Below, one piece after another: positions 8,827 through 15,714 of a DNA stretch of 64,000 nucleotides. The notes beneath the pieces are model-generated. The model made no database searches. It had not been told where the DNA came from and saw nothing but the letters and a program-made list of their open reading frames with translations. A program made the translations under genes and the position numbers. How positions within the stretch are numbered: position 1 is the first letter of the stretch; each line of letters starts with the position of its first letter. The stretch is taken from NCBI RefSeq assembly GCF_011300875.1, contig NZ_CP049862.1:558001-622000 (forward strand), read 5' to 3'. The stretch is from Sanguibacter sp. HDW7 (GTDB lineage Bacteria; Actinomycetota; Actinomycetes; Actinomycetales; Cellulomonadaceae).

Positions 8827-10155
8827 ATGCAGCACAGCCGATCCCGGCACAGCGCCACCCCGTCCCTCAAGACGGACCACTACGAGCTGACGATGCTCCA
8901 GGCGGCACTCGCCTCGGGAGCCGCCCACAAGCGGGCCGTCTTCGAGCTCTTCACACGCCGCCTGCCCGCCGGCCGCCGCTACGGCGTCGTCGCCGGCATC
9001 GGCCGCGCGATCGAGGCCGTCGCCGAGTTCCGCTTCGACGACGCCCAGATCGAGTTCCTCCGCGAGAACCGCGTCGTCGACGAGCCCACGCTCGACTACC
9101 TCGCCGCCTACCGCTTCACGGGCTCGATCCACACCTACCGCGAGGGCGAGCTGTTCTTCCCGCAGTCCCCGATCGTCACGGTCGAGGCCACGTTCGGTGA
9201 GGCGGTCCTCCTCGAGACGCTCCTGCTCTCGATCCTCAACCACGACTCCGCCGTGGCGTCGGCCGCCTCCCGCATGGTGACGGCCGCACGGGGTGCGGGC
9301 ATCATCGAGATGGGCTCGCGCCGCACGGGCGACGAGGCCGCGGTCGTCGCGGCCCGCGCGACGTACGTCGCCGGCTTCGGCGCGACCTCGAACCTCGAGG
9401 CCGGGTTCCGCTACGGCATCCCCACGACGGGCACGGCCGCGCACGCGTTCACGCTCGCGCACGACTCAGAGCCCGAGGCGTTCGCCGCTCAGGTCGCCTC
9501 CCTCGGCGTCGGCACGACGCTCCTCGTCGACACGTACGACATCCCGACAGGCATCCGCAACGCTGTCGCCGCGGGCGGGCCGGCGCTCGGCGGCATCCGC
9601 ATCGACTCGGGCGACCTCTACGTCGAGACGACGAACGCCCGTGCGCTCCTCGACGAGCTCGGCGCGAGCGCCACGAAGATCGTCGTCTCGAGCGACCTCG
9701 ACGAGTACGTCATCGACGACCTCGTCTCCCAGGGCGCCCCCATCGACGGCTACGGCATCGGCACGCGCGTCGTCACCGGCTCGGGGGCACCGACGGCCTC
9801 GATGGTCTACAAGCTCGTCGAGATCGAGGGCGCGGACGGCCAGATGCGTCCGGTCGCGAAGAAGTCGGCCGACAAGGCGTCCGTCGGCGGCCTCAAGGAC
9901 GCGACGCGCGTCCTCGACGCGCACGGCGTCGCCGTCGCCGAGCTCGCCGTGCCCCGCGCCCAGGGGACCGTCGACGAGCACCCCGCCGGCACGACGACCC
10001 GCGACCTCCAGGTCACCTACGTCCGCGACGGCGAGACCGCGTCGCTGCCGACCCTCGACGAGGTGCGCGCCCACCACCGTGCCGCGCTCGCCGAGCTGCC
10101 CCCGAGCGCCCTCGACGTCGTCGCGGGCACCCCCTACCTCACGGCAAGGAGCTGA
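8827..10155 (+). CDS. pncB: nicotinate phosphoribosyltransferase
   Basis: A 442-residue enzyme that makes nicotinate mononucleotide from nicotinate and PRPP in the NAD salvage (Preiss-Handler) route. Early KTDHYELTMLQAAL and FELFTRRLPAGRRYGVVAG are family hallmarks. GIRIDSGDLYVE and GIGTRVVTGSGAPTASMVYK form the phosphoribosyl-binding part. The ATG at 8827 is preferred because AAGGAGG lies six bases upstream; two earlier in-frame starts lie in or before the operator palindrome. It is the first gene of pncB-pncA-nrtR-nadE, with 3 bp before pncA. Confidence 0.95.
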   Translation: MQHSRSRHSATPSLKTDHYELTMLQAALASGAAHKRAVFELFTRRLPAGRRYGVVAGIGRAIEAVAEFRFDDAQIEFLRENRVVDEPTLDYLAAYRFTGSIHTYREGELFFPQSPIVTVEATFGEAVLLETLLLSILNHDSAVASAASRMVTAARGAGIIEMGSRRTGDEAAVVAARATYVAGFGATSNLEAGFRYGIPTTGTAAHAFTLAHDSEPEAFAAQVASLGVGTTLLVDTYDIPTGIRNAVAAGGPALGGIRIDSGDLYVETTNARALLDELGASATKIVVSSDLDEYVIDDLVSQGAPIDGYGIGTRVVTGSGAPTASMVYKLVEIEGADGQMRPVAKKSADKASVGGLKDATRVLDAHGVAVAELAVPRAQGTVDEHPAGTTTRDLQVTYVRDGETASLPTLDEVRAHHRAALAELPPSALDVVAGTPYLTARS

Positions 10156-10158
10156 GAC

Positions 10159-10725
10159 ATGGCACGCGCACTCATCGTCGTCGACGTCCAGAACGACTTC
10201 TGCGAGGGCGGCGCCCTCGGCGTCGAGGGCGGGCACGACGTCGCCCGCGGCGTCGCCGCGCGCATCGCGGAGGGCGGCTACGACCTCGTCGTCACGACGC
10301 AGGACTGGCACGTCGACCCGGGCACGCACTGGTCGACCACACCCGACTTCCTCGACACGTGGCCCGTCCACTGCGAAGCCGGCACCCCGGGTGCCGAGGT
10401 CCACGCGGACGTCGCCGCCGCGCTCGCCGCGACGGACATGCCCGTCGCGGGCGTCCGCAAGGGCGCCTACGAGGCCGCGTACTCGGGCTTCGAGGGCGTC
10501 GACGCCGACGGCACGGGGCTCGCGGGCGTCCTCGCCGCGGCGGGTGTCGACGCGGTCGACGTCGTCGGCATCGCGACCGACCACTGCGTGCGCGCGACCG
10601 CGCTCGACGCCCGCGCAGCAGGGATCGACACGACCGTCCTCGTCGGCCTCACCGCCGGCGTCGCCCCCGAGACCACGCAGGCCGCGCTCGACCTGCTCCG
10701 CGAGAAGGAGGTGCGTCTTGTCTGA
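10159..10725 (+). CDS. pncA: nicotinamidase / pyrazinamidase
   Basis: A 188-residue cysteine hydrolase that deamidates nicotinamide to nicotinate, the substrate of the neighbouring PncB. The catalytic triad is visible as D9 (VDVQNDF), K101 (VRKGAYE) and C143 (ATDHCVRAT). The metal site D49, H51, H57 and H71 falls at the same numbers as in Mycobacterium tuberculosis PncA. The stop overlaps the TTG start of nrtR. A complete active site predicts that the host also activates pyrazinamide-type amides. Confidence 0.96.
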   Translation: MARALIVVDVQNDFCEGGALGVEGGHDVARGVAARIAEGGYDLVVTTQDWHVDPGTHWSTTPDFLDTWPVHCEAGTPGAEVHADVAAALAATDMPVAGVRKGAYEAAYSGFEGVDADGTGLAGVLAAAGVDAVDVVGIATDHCVRATALDARAAGIDTTVLVGLTAGVAPETTQAALDLLREKEVRLV

Positions 10726-11464
10726 CGCCGTCGCCCCCGCCGGGTACGACCCGTCGGCCTACCCGCCGTTCGCCGTGACGAGCGACATCGTCGTCCTCAC
10801 GATCCGTGGCGGCGAGCTCTCCGTCCTGCTCGTCGAGCGCGGCAACGAGCCCTACGCGGGCTCGTGGGCCCTGCCCGGCGGCTTCGTCGACATCGACGAG
10901 CCCGGCGAGGAGACCGCGCGCCGCGAGCTCGTAGAGGAGACGGGGCTCGAGATCTCGACCTACCACCTCGAGCAGCTCCGCACGTACTCGGCGCCCGGCC
11001 GTGACCCGCGCATGCGCGTCGTCTCGACCGCCTACCTCGCGTTCCTGCCCGACCTCCCCGCGCCCGTCGCGGGCGACGACGCTGCCCGCGCGCGCTTCTT
11101 CGCGCTGCGCGACATCGCCGCCGGGGAGGTGACGCTCGCGTTCGACCACGAGCAGATCCTTGCCGACGCCGTCGAGCGCGCGCGCTCGAAGATCGAGTAC
11201 ACGACGCTCGCAGCGGCATTCGTCGAGAAGCCCTTCACGCTCGGCGACCTGCGGCGCGTGTACGAGTGCGTGTGGGGCACGCGCCTGCACCCGTCGAACT
11301 TCGCGCGCAAGGTGCTCTCGACGCCCGGGTTCGTCCGCAGCCTCGACGTGCGCGGCGCGAGCCAGTTCGAGGGCGGCCGTGTGGGCGCCCTCTACGAGAC
11401 GGGGGACGCGACCGTCCTGCACCCCGCGATCCTGCGACCCACCGACGACGAGGAGGACGAGTGA
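10718..11464 (+). CDS. nrtR: NrtR-type Nudix-domain transcriptional regulator of NAD metabolism
   Basis: A 248-residue protein with an N-terminal Nudix domain and a C-terminal winged helix, the NrtR architecture. The Nudix box GFVDIDEPGEETARREL followed by VEETGL keeps every consensus residue (GX5EX7REUXEEXGU), which is notable in a regulator. The C-terminal part includes FTLGDLRRVYECVWGT and NFARKVLSTPGFV. The start is TTG at 10718, seven bases after an AAGGAGG and overlapping the pncA stop. It probably represses its own operon through the palindrome at 8797-8813, released by ADP-ribose (family knowledge). Confidence 0.9.
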   Translation: MSDAVAPAGYDPSAYPPFAVTSDIVVLTIRGGELSVLLVERGNEPYAGSWALPGGFVDIDEPGEETARRELVEETGLEISTYHLEQLRTYSAPGRDPRMRVVSTAYLAFLPDLPAPVAGDDAARARFFALRDIAAGEVTLAFDHEQILADAVERARSKIEYTTLAAAFVEKPFTLGDLRRVYECVWGTRLHPSNFARKVLSTPGFVRSLDVRGASQFEGGRVGALYETGDATVLHPAILRPTDDEEDE

Positions 11465-12276
11465 TGAGCACGCGTGACTGGGAGGGCGTCCTCGACGCCA
11501 TGGCGGACGGCATCGCCCGCACCGCGTCGGACGCGCGCGTCGGGCGCGTCGTCGTCGGGGTCTCGGGCGGGCTCGACGGCGCGGTCGTCGCCGTCGCCGC
11601 CGCGCGCGCCCTGCGCGGCGAGAACGTCCTCACGGCGTTCATGCCGACGCGCCACTCGTCACAGGCGTCGCACGACGACGCCGCGGCGATCGGCCGCAAC
11701 CTCGGCACGGACCACCACGTCATCTCGATCGACGAGTCCTACGCAGTGCTCCGCGCCGCCGTCCAGGACGGGATGGCCGGCTCGCCCGCGTGGCCCGGGT
11801 TCACCGACGCGACGACGTCGGTGACCGAGCAGAACATCCAGGCGCGCCTGCGCGGCACGACACTCATGGCGATCGCCAACGCGACCGGCGGGATCGTCCT
11901 CAACACGGGCAACCTCTCCGAGGTGCGCACGGGCTACTTCACGCTCTACGGCGACGGCATCGGCGCGGTCGCGCCGCTCGGGCAGCTCTACAAGACCGAG
12001 GTCCAGGAGCTCGCCGCGTGGATCAACCGCGACGCCGAGGTCATCCCGGCGTACACGGTCTCGAGGCCGCCGTCGGCCGAGCTCGCCGACGACCAGGAGG
12101 ACTCCGACTCGCTCCCGCCGTACCCGGTGCTCGACGCGGCGCTGCGCGCGCTCGCGGCCGGTGCCGGTCGGCCGGACGGTGTCGACGAGGCCGCCTGGGC
12201 GCGCACGCAGCAGCTCGCGTCGGGCGCGGCCTTCAAGGCCCGCTACCTCCCGCCGTCGGTCGACCTCCCGGCCTGA
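11464..12276 (+). CDS. nadE: NAD+ synthetase
   Basis: A 270-residue ATP-pyrophosphatase-type enzyme that amidates nicotinate adenine dinucleotide, the last step of NAD synthesis. It has the size of the short, ammonia-dependent form, with no glutaminase domain. The PP-loop reads SGGLDG (residues 34-39), so the usual Ser of SGGxDS is Gly39. The second signature reads NTGNLSEVRTGYFTLYGDG, where most relatives have GNKSE. The rest of the fold (QLYKTEVQELA, then SRPPSAELADDQEDSDSLPP) is conserved. The ATG overlaps the nrtR stop (ATGA), so it is the fourth gene of the operon. The two substitutions make activity slightly uncertain. Confidence 0.88.
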   Translation: MSTRDWEGVLDAMADGIARTASDARVGRVVVGVSGGLDGAVVAVAAARALRGENVLTAFMPTRHSSQASHDDAAAIGRNLGTDHHVISIDESYAVLRAAVQDGMAGSPAWPGFTDATTSVTEQNIQARLRGTTLMAIANATGGIVLNTGNLSEVRTGYFTLYGDGIGAVAPLGQLYKTEVQELAAWINRDAEVIPAYTVSRPPSAELADDQEDSDSLPPYPVLDAALRALAAGAGRPDGVDEAAWARTQQLASGAAFKARYLPPSVDLPA

Positions 12277-12304
12277 CGGGCGCTTCGCCGTCCGCCGTCT
12301 GCCG

Positions 12305-12371
12305 CGAGATAGTCCCCTGCACGCGAGATAGCCGCTGCGGGGGACTGTCTCGCGCGCAGAGGACTAGCTCG
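12305..12371. repeat. intergenic palindromic repeat, degenerate copy upstream of htpX
   Basis: The left arm at 12305-12331 is identical to the left arm of the perfect palindrome at 13529-13595. The right arm (12344-12371) differs from the other copy at four positions. It sits between nadE and htpX. The identity between copies extends a few bases leftward. No coding potential or transposase is linked to it. Confidence 0.8.
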
Positions 12372-12522
12372 GCGGCGAGGACCGGGTCGCGTGCGGGGCG
12401 GCGACGGGTGATGTGGTGGGGTTCTCTGGAACGGCACGGGCTCGCCCCGCGTTGAACGGGATAGAGCGACGTCGGTAGCTCGGGGCTCCACCGCCCGACG
12501 ACGTCGCACGGGAGTGGCGCAC

Positions 12523-13383
12523 ATGCACAAGCACTTCAACGGCCTCAAGACGGCGATGCTCTTCGGCGTCCTGTGGGCGGTTCTGCTCGGCCTGTGGGCG
12601 GTGTTCTTCCGCAACAGCCCGACGATGCTCTGGGTGTTCGCGGGCATCGGCGTCGTCTCGACCGCGGTCTCATACTGGAACTCGGACAAGATCGCGATCC
12701 GCTCGATGCACGCCTACCCGGTGAGCGAGCTCGAGCAGCCCGCGATGTACCGGATCGTGCGCGAGCTCTCGATGGAGGCGCGCCAGCCCATGCCGCGCCT
12801 CTACGTCTCGCCGACGGCCGCGCCCAACGCCTTCGCGACGGGCCGCAACCCGCAGAACGCGGCGGTGTGCTGCACGGAGGGCATCCTCACGCTGCTCGAC
12901 GAGCGCGAGCTGCGGGGCGTCCTCGGGCACGAGCTCATGCACGTCTACAACCGCGACATCCTCACGTCGTCGATGGCGGCGGCCGTCGCGGGCGTCGTCA
13001 CGTCGCTCGCGCAGTTCCTCATGTTCTTCGGCGGGGGCGGCGACGACCGGCGCAACGTCCACCCGATCGCGGGGATCGCGCTCGCCCTGCTCGCGCCGCT
13101 CGCCGCGGCCCTCGTGCAGATGGCGATCTCGCGGACGCGGGAGTACGACGCCGACGAGGACGGTGCGCGGCTCACGCGTGACCCGCTCGCGCTCGCGTCG
13201 GCGCTGCGCAAGCTCGAGCACGGCACGCAGGCGGCGCCGCTGCCGGCGACGCAGAACCTCGAGAACGTCTCGCACCTCATGATCGCGAACCCGTTCAAGG
13301 GTGGCGCCGCGAAGCTCTTCGCGACGCACCCGCCGATGGCCGAGCGCATCGCCCGCCTCCAGCGCATGGCGACGAACGACTGA
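12523..13383 (+). CDS. htpX: HtpX-type membrane zinc metalloprotease (M48B)
   Basis: A 286-residue membrane protease of the HtpX family, which cleaves misfolded membrane proteins alongside FtsH. Two N-terminal hydrophobic segments (about residues 8-25 and 30-50) precede the domain. The zinc motif HELMH is at residues 136-140 and the third ligand is probably E207 in EYDADEDGARL. Two more hydrophobic segments lie between them. The ATG at 12523 is preferred over an upstream GTG at 12514, which sits on the GGGAG Shine-Dalgarno. It stands alone between two copies of a palindromic repeat. Confidence 0.93.
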   Translation: MHKHFNGLKTAMLFGVLWAVLLGLWAVFFRNSPTMLWVFAGIGVVSTAVSYWNSDKIAIRSMHAYPVSELEQPAMYRIVRELSMEARQPMPRLYVSPTAAPNAFATGRNPQNAAVCCTEGILTLLDERELRGVLGHELMHVYNRDILTSSMAAAVAGVVTSLAQFLMFFGGGGDDRRNVHPIAGIALALLAPLAAALVQMAISRTREYDADEDGARLTRDPLALASALRKLEHGTQAAPLPATQNLENVSHLMIANPFKGGAAKLFATHPPMAERIARLQRMATND

Positions 13384-13413
13384 CCCTCGGTCCACCGTCG
13401 GCCGCCCTCCCGC

Positions 13414-13485
13414 CCCCTCGGCCGGTCGGTCGCCCACCCCCTCGGCCGGTCGGTCGCCCACCCCCTCGGCCGGTGGGCCACCCAC
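13414..13485. repeat. 24-bp tandem repeat, three copies
   Basis: Copies at 13414-13437 and 13438-13461 are identical. The third (13462-13485) diverges in its last ten bases. The unit core is CCTCGGCCGGTCGGTCG. It lies in non-coding DNA just after the htpX stop. It has no spacers, so it is not a CRISPR. Confidence 0.85.
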
Positions 13486-13528
13486 CTGGCCGCCGCCCAC
13501 CCGACCGCCGCTAGTCGGCCGTCTTCCG

Positions 13529-13595
13529 CGAGATAGTCCCCTGCACGCGAGATAGTCGCTGTGCGGCACTATCTCGCGTGCAGGGGACTATCTCG
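13529..13595. repeat. perfect 28-bp inverted repeat, intergenic
   Basis: The arms 13529-13556 and 13568-13595 are exact reverse complements around an 11-base loop. Each arm contains the word CGAGATAGT twice, so the element holds two direct and two inverted copies of it. It would form a very stable hairpin in RNA. A degenerate copy lies on the other side of htpX. Confidence 0.9.
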
Positions 13596-13685
13596 GCGCC
13601 GCAGGACCGCCTCGCAAGCGTGGCGGCGACGCGCGGGGTGGTGGGGGACACGTCCTCTGGCGGGTTTCGGGGCGGGTCGCCTCGG

Positions 13686-13698
13686 TAGGATGGGGGCA
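13686..13698 (+). promoter_or_regulatory. leaderless promoter of map
   Basis: A -10 hexamer TAGGAT (13686-13691) ends so that the expected +1 falls on the A of the ATG at 13698. There is no Shine-Dalgarno, so the transcript is probably leaderless. Confidence 0.65.
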
Positions 13699-14465
13699 TG
13701 ATCGAGCTGCGTACACCTGCCGAGATCGACGAGATGCGGGAGGCCGGACGCATCGTCGCCCAGGCCCTCAAGGCGGTCGAGGAGGCCGCCGTCGTCGGGA
13801 TGTCCCTCCTCGAGCTCGACAAGGTCGCCAAGGACGTCATCTTCGGCGCAGGTGCGACCTCGCCGTTCCTCGACTACCACCCCGACTGGGCACCCACCCC
13901 GTTCCCGGGCGTCATCTGCGCGTCAGTCAACGACGCGGTCGTCCACGGCATCCCGAACGACCTGCGCATCGCCGACGGTGACCTCGTGTCGATCGACTGC
14001 GGCGCCATCCTCAAGGGCTGGGCCGCGGACTCGGCGACGAGCTTCGTCGTCGGCACGCCCCGCCAGGAGGACCTCGACCTCATCGCGACGACGCGCGCCG
14101 CCCTCGACGCGGGCATCGCGGCCGCGCAGGTCGGCGGGCGCCTCGGCGACATCTCCGCCGCGATCGGCCGGGTCGCACGCAAGGCGAAGGTCGGCAACCT
14201 CGAGGACCACGGCGGCCACGGCATCGGCCGCGAGATGCACGGCGAGCCGTTCATCGCCAACGAGGGCCGCGCCCGCAAGGGCATGGAGCTCAAGGCGGGA
14301 CTCGTCATCGCCCTCGAGCCGATGTTCATCCACGGCGGCTCGGGCCGCTACACGTACGGCGACGACGGCTGGACGCTCTACTCGCGCTCGCGCCAGCGTG
14401 CCGCGCACGTCGAGCACACGATCGCGCTCACCGACGAGGGACCGCGCATCCTCACGGCGCTCTGA
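13698..14465 (+). CDS. map: methionine aminopeptidase, type I
   Basis: A 255-residue metalloenzyme that removes the initiator methionine from new proteins. The pita-bread fold motifs are in order: NDAVVHGIP, then DLVSIDCGAIL with the metal-binding aspartates, GGHGIGREMHGEP with the catalytic histidine, ALEPMF, and EHTIALTDEGPRIL. Length fits the compact bacterial form without a long N-terminal extension. It is transcribed alone from a leaderless promoter and ends at a strong terminator hairpin (14475-14512) facing the convergent gene. Confidence 0.95.
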   Translation: MIELRTPAEIDEMREAGRIVAQALKAVEEAAVVGMSLLELDKVAKDVIFGAGATSPFLDYHPDWAPTPFPGVICASVNDAVVHGIPNDLRIADGDLVSIDCGAILKGWAADSATSFVVGTPRQEDLDLIATTRAALDAGIAAAQVGGRLGDISAAIGRVARKAKVGNLEDHGGHGIGREMHGEPFIANEGRARKGMELKAGLVIALEPMFIHGGSGRYTYGDDGWTLYSRSRQRAAHVEHTIALTDEGPRILTAL

Positions 14466-14474
14466 CACCAGCGA

Positions 14475-14512
14475 CGACGGCCCGTCACCGCACGCGTGGT
14501 GACGGGCCGTCG
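14475..14512. terminator. 15-bp stem hairpin between convergent genes
   Basis: A perfect stem CGACGGCCCGTCACC (14475-14489) pairs with 14498-14512 around an eight-base loop. It lies between the convergent map and a membrane-protein gene and could stop transcription from both sides. There is no T-run, as is common in actinobacteria. Confidence 0.75.
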
Positions 14513-14545
14513 CGCGTCCGGGGCCAGGAGCCCGTCGTGCCGTGG

Positions 14546-15613
14546 TCAGGATCCCGTCGTGCCGGGGCCGGTGGACGACGTGCCGGGGCCCGACGGGTCG
14601 ACGGCCGACGGCGCCTCGACCCCGGCCACCGCGCTCGCGGGCACGATCTGGCCGGTGGCCATCTCGCGGTCGACGTCCCGCGGCGCGGGTCCTGCGAGCC
14701 AGCCGAGAGACGTGCGCACGAGCGTGATGTCGTCGGCGGTGCGCAGGCCCAGGACGACGCCGGGCTCGGGCCTGCCGCCCGCGAGCACGCCGTCGGAGCG
14801 GAGCTTCCCTCGGCTGGACGGTGCGGCGACGTCGTGCCCGGGAGGGAACCCGACGAGGTGCATCGTCTCGTCGGCGAATCCTGTCGTGGCCGCGAGGTGC
14901 GGGCCGCCGTCGAGCAGCAGCCGCCGGTCGCCCGCGCCGCGCAGCGTCACGGGCAGCCCTGGGGCGCCCTCGTCCGCGAGACGGAGGACGCGTCGTCGGC
15001 GCGACGCGCGCCAGCGCAGGGTGAGCAGCGGTACGAGCGTCGCAGGGATGCCCCACGCGAGGTGCCTGGGCAGTGGCTGCCCAGCCAGGGAGTCGGACAT
15101 GGTCAGGGCGAACGCCGCGACACCGGCAGCGAGGGCCGCGACGACGAGGCGGATCGTCCGTGGGCCGTTGCCCGGGTGCTCGCTCCGCAGGGCGTCCGCG
15201 GACGCGGCGTCGAGCGTGACGACCTTCCGGTCGGCGAGGACGCGTCGGGAGGCCGAGAGCTGCTGCAGCACCGGGACGGTCACACGCACCGCGATGACCG
15301 TGAGCACGCCGGCGAGCGCAAGGAGCGGCCACGGCGCACCCGACCACACGCACATGAGCCACGCGCCGACCGCGACGAGCCACAGCCCGGCGAGCGGCGT
15401 CGTCATGACGAGCACCATGCCCGCGAGGAGTACGCCTAGGGACGTGGTCGACGTGAGCCCCGAGGCCGTCGCCGGGTCGACGCGCCCGGACTGCTCGGCT
15501 GCCGATGCGGCGCTCAGCACCGCGACGCAGCAGAGGAGCGCGACCACCTTGAGCGGGATGCGACCGCCCCGGTTCGACCAGGTCGGCCGTGGGCGCGCTG
15601 TTGTCATCGACAT
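14546..15613 (-). CDS. membrane protein of unknown function
   Basis: A 355-residue protein that I do not recognise. It has about six hydrophobic segments: near the N terminus VVALLCCVAVLSAASA, a pair LGVLLAGMVLVM and LAGLWLVAVGAWLMCVW, then WPLLALAGVLTVIAV, and later LVVAALAAGVAAFAL and LAWGIPATLVPLLTL. A cytoplasmic C-terminal part rich in Gly, Pro and Ser follows. The ATG at 15613 follows a TATCGT -10-like box by seven bases; an ATG ten codons upstream (15643) is the alternative. It is the last of three consecutive minus-strand membrane genes that share a style of short beta-rich domains between membrane helices, so they may work together. Confidence 0.7.
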   Translation of the reverse strand: MSMTTARPRPTWSNRGGRIPLKVVALLCCVAVLSAASAAEQSGRVDPATASGLTSTTSLGVLLAGMVLVMTTPLAGLWLVAVGAWLMCVWSGAPWPLLALAGVLTVIAVRVTVPVLQQLSASRRVLADRKVVTLDAASADALRSEHPGNGPRTIRLVVAALAAGVAAFALTMSDSLAGQPLPRHLAWGIPATLVPLLTLRWRASRRRRVLRLADEGAPGLPVTLRGAGDRRLLLDGGPHLAATTGFADETMHLVGFPPGHDVAAPSSRGKLRSDGVLAGGRPEPGVVLGLRTADDITLVRTSLGWLAGPAPRDVDREMATGQIVPASAVAGVEAPSAVDPSGPGTSSTGPGTTGS

Positions 15614-15714
15614 GGGCGCGACGATAGCGGGTGTGTCCGACATCAGTCGTCATGCCTCGTCCAGGTGGTCGCGCAGAGCTGCGTTGCGCACGCGTCGAGT
15701 TGCGCAGGCTGGCG

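Larger units (their letters stand above)
13384..13697. other. 314-bp intergenic region rich in repeats, no gene
   Basis: No convincing ORF lies here. The left part holds three head-to-tail copies of a 24-bp unit (13414-13437, 13438-13461 and a diverged copy 13462-13485). The middle holds the perfect 28-bp palindrome at 13529-13595. The right end holds the leaderless promoter of the methionine aminopeptidase gene. Confidence 0.8.

Noticed and set aside
13414-13485. Possible CRISPR array
   Set aside because: Units are contiguous without spacers and no cas genes are nearby; it is a short tandem repeat.
12305-13595. htpX as part of a transposon because of the flanking palindromes
   Set aside because: No transposase, no target-site duplication seen, and htpX looks like a normal chromosomal gene in length and motifs.
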